DNA of 64,000 nucleotides from assembly GCF_001680005.1 (NCBI RefSeq), contig NC_033561.1, positions 1,116,001 through 1,180,000 of the forward strand, given 5' to 3'. The notes under the pieces were generated by a model that worked only from the letters and a program-made list of their open reading frames with translations, was not told where the DNA came from and ran no database searches. Positions 56,121 through 64,000 of this stretch are shown piece after piece; position 1 is the first letter of the stretch, and the number at the start of each line of letters is the position of its first letter. A program made the translations under genes and the position numbers. Source of the DNA: Plasmodium coatneyi (Eukaryota; Apicomplexa; Aconoidasida; Haemosporida; Plasmodiidae).

Positions 56121-57473
56121 CTACAGTTTGATCAAATGCCTCTTTATATTCTCCATGTTTATATCATCGTAATGTAGAGAGTGCTCATATAGAAAGTGCT
56201 CCCCCTGTTGGACACGAATAAGTTTAACTAACGTGGCATGTGTGTTCATTGCGTGTGCAAAGTCGCGCACGAGGCTTCGTATGTATGTGCCGCCAGAGCA
56301 TTTTATGTCTAAGTCAAAAAAGGGGAGGTCCACTTGGTTTAAGTATTTTAACTTCTGTATGTGTACTTTACTTGGTTTAATTTGAACAGAAATTTTTTTT
56401 CGAGCGTATTCGTAGAGCCTCATTCCATCGACCCGCTTGGCTGAGTAGATTGGCGGAGTTTGGTACACATGTCCAATGAATTTACTCAGAGTGAGTGTAA
56501 TATTCTTTTGTGATATGAGTGAATCATGGGTGTTGACCCCTATTGGGGGTGTCCCTTTCATCATTTCGTTGCTTATCTTTACTACTTTGCCTTCCCTGTC
56601 GAGAGTGTCTGTCTCCAACCCGAAGAGGCCTAAGGCCAAATACTTTTTGTAGCACTTTAAAAAATCACTGAGCTTTTTGGTTCCCTTTTGTATACCGATA
56701 ACTAGGACCCCCTCAGCGAAGGGATCTAACGTCCCTCCATGTCCCACTTTGAAATTTAACTTCTTTTTGCAGATTTGCTTGAAATGATCCCTAAGGACAT
56801 GTTTCACCCTCTCGCAGACCTTCATGGAGTACATATTTACAGGCTTGTAAATATTTAGGAGACCCCCGTATAGGATATCATCGAGGGTGGCTTCTTCTTT
56901 TTTTTTTTTTTTTCCTTCCGTTTGTTCGTTTTGCCTTGGGGGGGATAGGTCCATTATTTTGCTCGGCCGTTTCAGCAAACGGTCTTCATACTGGGTTATG
57001 TAAAAGTCGATGGATTGTGGTTGGTCCTCCTGGGGGTTTGCCGAGTCGAGTGGTTTGGTTTCTCCTTTGTTTTCGTCCCTTTCGCATGGGTCAATTTTGC
57101 CAGTGTGGTTTGTCCTCTTGGGGGGTCCTCCCAGAGCGTCCTTCATCTCACCCGCATCATTACAACGTACCCTTCTAAATACAATGCGCAGTTTTCCAAG
57201 CTTGTTCAGCCCTCCAGATAGGTAAAACAGTTTAGTTCTGTTACCTCTATTATGGGGGTGGCCAAATGATTGGATGGGTGGCGGTGGTTCCTCCTGGTGT
57301 ATCCGTCGGATGGGACCAGCCCTCCGGTTCCTGACGGGTCGACTACCCTTCCTTTGGATGGCCTTCGCAAGGGATAGCTTCTGTAAAGCGTTTTTCTTCC
57401 CAGTTGGGCGCACAAACAGGGGCAGCAGTGCGCAGAGCAGACACAGGCGTAGAGCGAGGGGTGCACGAGGCAT
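56121..57473 (-). CDS. tRNA pseudouridine synthase, TruB family, apicoplast-type leader
   Basis: A single exon of 450 residues. The N-terminus is a classic bipartite apicoplast leader: a hydrophobic signal (LALRLCLLCALLPLFV, about 6-21) and then a long basic region (KKNALQKLSLAKAIQRKGSR...) without acidic residues to about position 60. The enzyme starts near 200: LYGGLLNIYKPVNMYSMKV, then the catalytic motif KVGHGGTLDPFAEGVLVIGI with Asp250, then YKKYLALGLFGLETDTLDREG, YQTPPIYSAKRVDGMRLYEY and KCSGGTYIRSLVRDFAHAM. TruB makes pseudouridine 55 in the T-loop of tRNAs. The Thr of the usual GHTGTLDP is Gly here. A Lys-rich insertion follows residue 187. Apicoplast location is inferred from the leader. 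Confidence 0.92.
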   Translation of the reverse strand: MPRAPLALRLCLLCALLPLFVRPTGKKNALQKLSLAKAIQRKGSRPVRNRRAGPIRRIHQEEPPPPIQSFGHPHNRGNRTKLFYLSGGLNKLGKLRIVFRRVRCNDAGEMKDALGGPPKRTNHTGKIDPCERDENKGETKPLDSANPQEDQPQSIDFYITQYEDRLLKRPSKIMDLSPPRQNEQTEGKKKKKEEATLDDILYGGLLNIYKPVNMYSMKVCERVKHVLRDHFKQICKKKLNFKVGHGGTLDPFAEGVLVIGIQKGTKKLSDFLKCYKKYLALGLFGLETDTLDREGKVVKISNEMMKGTPPIGVNTHDSLISQKNITLTLSKFIGHVYQTPPIYSAKRVDGMRLYEYARKKISVQIKPSKVHIQKLKYLNQVDLPFFDLDIKCSGGTYIRSLVRDFAHAMNTHATLVKLIRVQQGEHFLYEHSLHYDDINMENIKRHLIKL

Positions 57474-58216
57474 TTTGCGAAAGATAGGAAGTTGTGTGAA
57501 GGGCCCTTTTGTTATGTTTCTACGTGGCGTCTGTTTTGCTGCCTAGCAAGCCTCACCTGGGTAGTCACTCCATTGCGGCTTTTCACACTTCTAACCGTGT
57601 GTTGGTCCCCCCTTCGCGCAGCATAGTGGGAGAAAAAAATCCCAAAGAGGGGGGAGGTGGATCACCTCGGAGTAAAGAAGCATAACTCAGCAGAGCGGCT
57701 GGAAGAAACATTTTTTTATCTTTTCATTGCCGATGTGTGGATGAGATGAATGGGGTCCGCTCGATTGGCACTTTCCCCCAAACGGTTGGAAAGGAGCCAT
57801 ATATATATATATATATATCGCAATGAAGGCGTAGTAACTGGTGTCCCGTGGAATGGCCCAGCGAATGACGCCCCTCTTACCCCGTTTGGCAGTGCGGAAC
57901 GAAATAAATCGCAGCAGTGAAACGGGTCAGGATGAGGAGGAAGGCCCGTTGGGGGAATCCTTCCCAACAGTTTAACGTCCGATGTGAAGTTGCCATTGTT
58001 GATAAAAAAAAAAAAAAAAAAATGTAACAACGCAGGGAAGGGAGCCTTCCCATTATACGCCCAATTTATTTGTAAAGGCGAAGCGGTTTAAAGTGTGCAG
58101 TCCATTCAATGGATGCCACGCGGCGATGCACAGGTTTACCTCAAGATAAGAGGTTACCTACAATCCTTCATCATCACGAGGAGTGGTAACAGGGAAACGC
58201 CTGAGCGTACTCCCCC
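57474..58216. other. Intergenic region (TruB promoter / RPN5 3' region)
   Basis: This 743-bp gap lies between two minus-strand genes. It includes a TA microsatellite at 57800-57820 and an A-run at 58003-58022. No frame is convincing. Confidence 0.5.
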
Positions 58217-59755
58217 CTAAAGAGACATATTTTTACTCTCCAGCTGCATGCGTTTCAGCTTGGCCTCGTGGAGCATGCGTTCCTTCTGAATCAGATGGGA
58301 GGACTCCTCCAGGAGGTTAAGAATCTGATGAATCTGCGACGACCAGTTGTTGAGCAGCACTTCGGGGTTTTTCTTCTGACCGAATTTGATAATTCCGTGC
58401 AGTCTGTCTATCTTAGCATTCAGTATTTTGTTGGAGACCAGTTCAGAGAGAAAGCTTTCGGAGTCTTCGACAGATGCATTCAACAGCTGGGACAATCGAA
58501 GGAGAGAGATCTGGCAGTAGCAGTTTGATATGACGTGGATGTTGTGGTGCATGACCTTCTTCTTAAAGAGATTCCATCTGTTCTCACCACCAACAAATTT
58601 CGAATCGTTGAAAATGTAAAATTCGAGAAGTTCCTCCTGGTAGGGAAGGGGCCACTGGATCAAATCCATGTTTATAAAATCCTCGACGATGTTTTGAAAA
58701 ACGGGTATTTCTTTTAATTTTTTTTTTTCCGTTTTTAGTAGGTTGGGTAATTTCGTTTGTTGGTCTTCAAATGGGGAGAGAGCTAAAAAGATGATGTAGC
58801 ATTTTAGTTCTTCCACCCATAAGGTTGGATCTGCCAGAACGGGTTCTGTGTTGAATCGCTCCTCATAACATTTGGCTACTTCTGCGTATGCCTCCTCATT
58901 AATATGATATTCTATCATATACATAAAATACTTTAACTTTAGGTCTGCAAATTCAGGAGCTTTTAGCAAAGCGGGGTTTATCTTTCGACTGATTACATGG
59001 CACCGAATAAAGTCCTTCCTTAGCAAGACTAACCTCATCTGTTCCAGGATGTATTCTGTCTTGTCTCTTTTATCCATCGATATGAATGTCTCCACTTGTA
59101 CTTCCTGCAGGATGTTGGCTGCTTCTTCTATGTTTCCATCGTCCTCTTTTATTTTGGACAGTACTCTCACAATTTCTGACCGTTCCACTTCGACGAAGAT
59201 TTTTCCCTCACTGATTGCACACAGGGTGTTGATCAGGTTAAGTTTGTCTGTTTTGCTCTCCACGTCGGGGATCCACAACTTACACAGATTTATCATATCG
59301 ATGATTGTTCTTTTGAGTTGTCCTCTCTTTTTATTAAAAAAGACTAAATACTCGTTGATCTTTTTGTAGTCCCCCGCTAGTTTATACTTGTTCAGAATAA
59401 ATTGTACAATTTTGCTGGTTGAGCTTCCGTCGTAGGCTTGTCTGCACTTTTTTTCCATGGCGATGAGCTTTTCCATGGCCAGCTCTCCATCGCCCACCTG
59501 CGAAATGGGGGAAGTAGGCAAGGGGTATTGCAGCCGTAACAGGGTAACGTGGTAACACTGTCGTTAATGCGATAACGCGGTAACGTGATGACGGATGCGT
59601 TGTATGGCCTCCGTTTTATGTAGCTTCCCTACCTTGAAGAGGTTCTCCGCCTCGGCCAGCAATTCCTCCGTCTCTGCGCTGAAGTCCTGTGCAATCCTGG
59701 GGTCCGTCAAGAGGCTGTCATGGCAGCCGATGATTTTCGCTGCGCTGTCTTCCAT
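58217..59755 (-). CDS. RPN5: 26S proteasome regulatory subunit RPN5 (PSMD12), two exons
   Basis: Exon 1 (59755-59633) encodes 41 residues ending ENLFK at AAG|GTAGGG. Exon 2 (59497-58217), after CCCCCATTTCGCAG, continues VGDGELAMEKLIAMEKKCRQ. The total of 467 residues is close to the ~456 of human PSMD12. The middle is the helical-repeat scaffold: KIVQFILNKYKLAGDYKKIN, FVEVERSEIVRVLSKIKEDD and YILEQMRLVLLRKDFIRCHV. The C-terminal PCI domain contains VISNCYCQISLLRLSQLL and NKILNAKIDRLHGIIKF. RPN5 is a structural subunit of the proteasome lid next to the deubiquitinase RPN11. No unusual residues were seen. The gene faces the divergent HPR gene across about 1 kb. Confidence 0.95.
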
Positions 59756-60512
59756 CGGGCTTATCTTGGATTATTCCCCCGGTTGATTAGGCTGGACGGG
59801 TGGGCAACAAAGGAGTTAAGTGTGAATACCCTGAATAAGTGGCGTTAAAAAAATGATCATAATTGTTGCGTGTGTGCAAAATCTGGGGGTGCTGCTCACC
59901 GTTAGCTGTGCTAGAATATCTGCTTGCTCATGCGGGGGTTAATCCTAAGTTCAACCCTTACCTGGCACAGTCACGCGTTAACGCAGTGGTGAACAGAATG
60001 GCACGGCAAAAAAATGCGCATTTAAAGGAGGAAGGGTGAAACGGGCAAAACGGGCAAAAGTGGGGAGGGGCAAGATCGCTCTCCCTTTTTATTCTTTCGC
60101 TGCCCTTTTAGTGACTCCTTAAAGGGAACATGGGATGGGTCAGTATTACCAGAATTGCTCGATAGGGCGATCACATATCATCGGCTTTGGCTCTGCGTCG
60201 CCACTTGGTCATCTGATTGTTCGGGTGTACGTTGCGAATTTACCGCATGTGGTTAGCTAATTCGAATTTTTTTTTTTTTTTTTTTTTGAAGATACTTTAC
60301 GGAAAATTAAAAATATTTTATCGCCTCCCTGGGGTGGAGTGCACATGCGTCGGGTGGGGAAGAGCAGAAGGCCAGTAGAGCACACCGCCAGGTGAGACTC
60401 TGGTGGGTCGTTGCAAGCATGGCGCAGGGGGAGAGGGACTGCCTAATGTTGTGCGTCAATTTGTGAAGACTGGGGTGGAGCGCCCTTCCTTTGGGCACCT
60501 CACTGTGCTCTT

Positions 60513-60547
<35 letters not shown>

Positions 60548-60739
60548 CCCTCTTCAGAGAGCGACGTTGAAGGGGGGGTGACGAACAACATGGATGATAG
60601 ATAAGTTGGTCAGGCGGTAAAGCGGTGAGGTGTCGAAGGGGAACCCACCTCTCATGTGTGGGTCTCACCCTCGTCACCGCGTTGCCACGTTGCCATGTTG
60701 CCGCGTTAATGCTGGCCGCTTTGCCGCTTTAACCCCCTG
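59756..60739. other. Divergent promoter region RPN5 / second HPR gene
   Basis: About 1 kb between two divergent starts. It carries T-runs at 60268-60286 and 60520-60547, and a C/T/G-alternating stretch of CACCGCGTTGCCACGTTGCC type at about 60672-60740, just upstream of the HPR start. No gene is seen. Confidence 0.55.
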
Positions 60740-63700
60740 ATGTGGCCCCTGCGCAGAGTGGACCCCTGGAGGGGTAGCCGAAGAACGTTCAGCAACAACA
60801 CAGGGGAGTATTCGTCCAGCATCAGCCGAATCTTTAACAAGCTGAATGGGAGGTTGAATGAGAAGCTAAATGGGAAGTTAAATGGAAGGGGGGCCAACAG
60901 AGGGGGAGACAACCCCCCCGAGGGGAAGCAGTGGGGACATACTGATAGGTTACTTGCGGCGGATCCTATTGTGAAACAATTCGAAGGAGCAGTAAATAAA
61001 ATGGAGCTGAGTAGAATGCTCGGACGGGACCTGTCCTACTGCATGAATATTTTATCCAAGATAGAGTATTTTAGAGGACACCCTTTTTGGGTCAGGGCAT
61101 GTAATCGGTTGGTGAAGGGACACATGCTACACAGGATAAACGAAGGAAGTTACTTTATAATGGCCAATTCGCTGAGTAAAGTGGATCTTCTTTTTGGTGG
61201 TGTAGTCCAGGAGGGAAAGAAGCAGACGTCGGAAGGAGTTACAGGAGAGAGGGTTGAATCTCCTTTTAAGTTCATCTGCTTCGATGGCGATGTCACAGTG
61301 GAGAAGGGGAAGACAACATGTCGAAAGAGTTACCACCAAGTGTATGACGAAATAGCGTTTAGATTTCTCCTCCAGTTGGAGTCCATGGATGTGGATTGCA
61401 TAAGTTGTGTTCTAAACATGTTCGCTAAGCTGAACGTGAGGGAGTATAATCTGTTGGGTTACTACTTAGCTGATTATGTCGTGTTGGAAGAGTTGAAGTT
61501 AGTTCAGGGGGGGGAAAGTATCCCTATGTGGGACACTCAATCCCATTCAAGTGGGAAGAGATCCACCAGAATGAGTAAAGTTAGAAGCTCTTCGAATGGT
61601 AGTGATAGGACAACTTTACTGCATGTAGACCGGTGCAGCGTCTCCAAGGTGGTAATCATTTTGCACTCATTGGCAAAGTTGGGGGTGGTACACGTGGAGT
61701 TTCTTTCCCTTTGTTGTTTTGTTCTGAGGGAACATCTTATGGCGTTGAATAGCTTAGACATCTGCAACGTCATGTATTCATTTTCAAAGATGATCCCTCT
61801 GTCGAGTGGGAGGAAGAAGCACGATCGGGTTAGTCTTCTTAGAAGAGTTAGAAGCAAAGCTTTCCAGTCCTATGTCGACACTGTAGTGAAGTGCACCGAG
61901 GTGTATACACCCCGTTATGGAAACGCAACAAATTTGCACAATACGTATGATTCACTTTTACGGAATAATGTGGAGGGACAACTGAATCAGTTACACAGGG
62001 AGATCGAAGGGGAGGTAGTTAAGTTGTCCATGCAGATTGGCTCATTGATGCAGAGGGAACATGTCCTGGGTAATTTTACAGCTCTGCAAATTTCCTCTCT
62101 AGCGCTTTCCATGGCAAAGTTGAATCTGAATTTTTACGGCTCTTTTTACGCCATGAATAGGGTGGTCCACCACCTGTGGAAGGACTTTTCCCTGCACAGC
62201 ATTGCGGATTTCCTGTTCGGAGTGAACGAGAAGAACATCTCGGATGAGCAGGTCACTCTGCTGTTGTGTTACCAGTTTGTGCGTCTCGTTTATGCCAAGT
62301 ATTGTTCCTCCTTAATGAAGAAAAGGGACTCTTTTTCGGAAAATCACCTGAACATGGTCAGGCAAAATAGGGAACATATTTACTTCTTTGAGAAGACGCA
62401 AAAGAGGGTGCATTTTTTAGACGCAAAGGATTGCTCCTTTGTAGTTCGCATTTTCCAATCTTTGGCCAAGTCGGAGGTGCTGGTTGGGGGGGGTACGGTT
62501 TCCTTGACTGGCCCTCTGGGGGTGTGCTTTCCCTACGATGTATACGCGTTGGGTAAGCATAGCGGAAAATTGAATGGCATTTCTAGTGACCAGCGGGGTG
62601 ATAAGTTAATTAACCCCCCCCATCGGCACACTGGAGAAGACCCCCGTTGTTACGAAGAAGGTGTGGGAAGTAACCCCTGGGAAAAACTGAACGAATACCC
62701 AAATGGAGCTAACCCAACCTTCAGCACCTTTGAAGAGAGTGCCCAAGTGATCAGGCAACACACCACGCGTACCTTGCACCATGTCATTTGGCAACATTTG
62801 GATTTACTTCCCTTCGAGAGCAAGTCCATGTTGTGTTACTTTTCTCTGCACGTGCTCGACTTTATGTTTCCCATGGGGGGGGGTGTTCCCCACAATGGTG
62901 ACTCATTTTACCTGACCTGTGCAGGCAAAATGAAAGTTCCAAATTTTTTTGATGGGAGCATTTTATCCCGGATGAGCAGAAGCCTCTTCGCAAGGTTGTT
63001 GTTTCACGTGTGGGAATCTATGGATCATAATTCGCTTAGTGAAGTTACCATGCGACAGATTCATATATGCATTTTGAGCTTTTACCTGGACGTTATGGGG
63101 TTGGTGCGAACGTGGTGGGTCCCCCCAGACGATATGCCGAGATCGTACTGTGTGACCTCATCGGAGGGGAGCAGCACGAAGAAGTCACTGGAGAAGAAGC
63201 CTCCTGCCAAGTGGAGTGAAAAAATGTTTCATTACTTCTCCTTGGGGAAGCTCCAGAAGTTGAACGCCTTTTTGGACCTCGCTAGGGTGCGAAGCTGCCA
63301 GCAGAAGGAGATGACCCTGACGTCGAGTAAGGCTGCTTGGCGTGTGTGCAGTGCCGCACCAAACAATTACGACTTCCATCGCGCCTACCGATTCTGCCGC
63401 TCATGTATCTTGTACCCCTCCTCCACCTTAGGGACGCATGCCGAGGTGTACAACTGTCTGAGGAGGATGATCGAAGATTTGAACGGAGCAGGAAAAAGGC
63501 GCGTGCTGCACAGCTCCGAGGTGATAGTTGGACCATTCGTACTGGTACGAAGGAGGGAGAAAAAAAAATGAAGATTAAGCGAGGGAATGCGAAAGACGAA
63601 TTAGTGATGTCAGTCTACTGTTGACTGTCCACCCAGACATGTTCCACTTAAATTTCCTATCCGTCTTTTTTTTCCCCTCGCAGGATTGTGTCATTGAACC

Positions 63701-63866
63701 GGACGATTGGGAAGGAGGAAACATCCCTTCCCAACAGGACGCTGCTTTGGTATGATAAAATGGGAACATGAAAAGGTCTCGTCGTTCGATTAAATCACAC
63801 CGTTACAGTCTTCACTGTGTTGCCCAGGCGGTACAAATAATTAGCAAACGGGAGGTTGACATTTGA
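60740..63866 (+). CDS. Mitochondrial helical-repeat (HPR) protein, probably with RAP-like C-terminus
   Basis: The main exon begins at 60740 with an Arg-rich, acid-poor presequence (MWPLRRVDPWRGSRRTFSNN). A short NGRLNEKLNGKLNGR repeat follows. Helix-pair repeats run through most of the protein: YCMNILSKIEYF, SYFIMANSLSKVDLL, DCISCVLNMFAKLNV, SVSKVVIILHSLAKLGVVHV and LDICNVMYSFSKM. Read straight through, the frame stops at 63571 in Arg/Lys. I prefer a spliced end: exon 1 to 63544 (VIVGPFVL, donor CTG|GTACGA), exon 2 63684-63749 (DCVIEPDDWEGG..., acceptor CCCCTCGCAG), exon 3 63828-63866 (AVQIISKREVDI, stop). All are phase 0. GPFVLDCVIE then resembles the first strand of a RAP domain. These proteins bind organellar RNA in Apicomplexa. 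The spliced tail is moderately supported; the mitochondrial HPR call is stronger. Confidence 0.7.
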
Positions 63867-63910
63867 TGAAAAACAGTTCGAAGTAGCTAGCTATTCTGTG
63901 CACAGCAAGG

Positions 63911-63945
<35 letters not shown>

Positions 63946-64000
63946 CACCTTTGGAATAGCACACACAAAAAGGGGGGGAGGCCAAACAATCGTATAAAGG
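63867..64000. other. 3' flank with 30-odd-base poly(A) tract
   Basis: Downstream of the HPR gene, an uninterrupted A-run of roughly 33 bases spans about 63911-63943. It is followed by a G-run near the window edge. There is no coding content in the visible part. Confidence 0.6.

Overview
The window is nuclear DNA of a malaria parasite, most likely a monkey Plasmodium of the vivax/knowlesi/coatneyi group. Evidence: a three-exon PIR (KIR-type) antigen gene and a two-exon exported-protein gene lie in an AT-rich, telomere-like repeat zone at the left. To the right is a more GC-balanced core of single-copy housekeeping genes with long low-complexity insertions, short GT-AG introns and many poly(A)/poly(T) tracts. 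The C-rich CCCTAAA-like motifs on the + strand at the left edge fit a left chromosome end. I could not run searches, so species and orthology are inferred.

Layout. 1-9.5 kb is subtelomere: degenerate CCCTAAA-containing repeats in higher-order units (1-1.5 kb); a small signal-peptide/two-TM exported-protein gene split by a 1.5-kb repeat-filled intron (2441-4604); AT-rich spacer; and a PIR gene (6752-8617) whose two introns carry the same GGTTGTTAGGG-type repeat in opposite orientations. 9.5-64 kb is core. In order: AP2-domain protein (-), large unknown protein (+), eIF2A beta-propeller protein with a hidden GYF exon (-), mitochondrial helical-repeat (HPR-like) protein (+), RMND1/DUF155 protein (-), 2H-phosphoesterase-like protein (-), TYW3-Kelch-TYW2 fusion (+), PHF5A/SF3b14b in five tiny exons (+), small unknown (-), aspartyl-protease-like membrane protein lacking the catalytic motif (+), PPP8-like EF-hand phosphatase with both aspartates of its second metal motif changed to Asn (+), RIIa/TPGS1-like protein (-), apicoplast-type TruB (-), RPN5 (-), and a second HPR protein, possibly ending in a RAP-like tail (+).

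The core genes are not an operon. They cover translation and RNA modification (eIF2A-GYF, wybutosine synthesis, pseudouridine synthase), splicing (PHF5A), proteasome lid (RPN5), mitochondrial functions (HPR proteins, RMND1) and signalling. Gene models corrected here by reading splice sites: PIR (3 exons), exported protein (2), eIF2A-GYF (2), RMND1 (2), PHF5A (5), PPP8 (2), RPN5 (2) and the last HPR gene (probably 3). The most notable findings are the eIF2A-GYF protein, the probable pseudophosphatase, the aspartyl-protease pseudoenzyme, the TYW3-Kelch-TYW2 fusion, and the complementary repeats flanking the PIR ectodomain exon.
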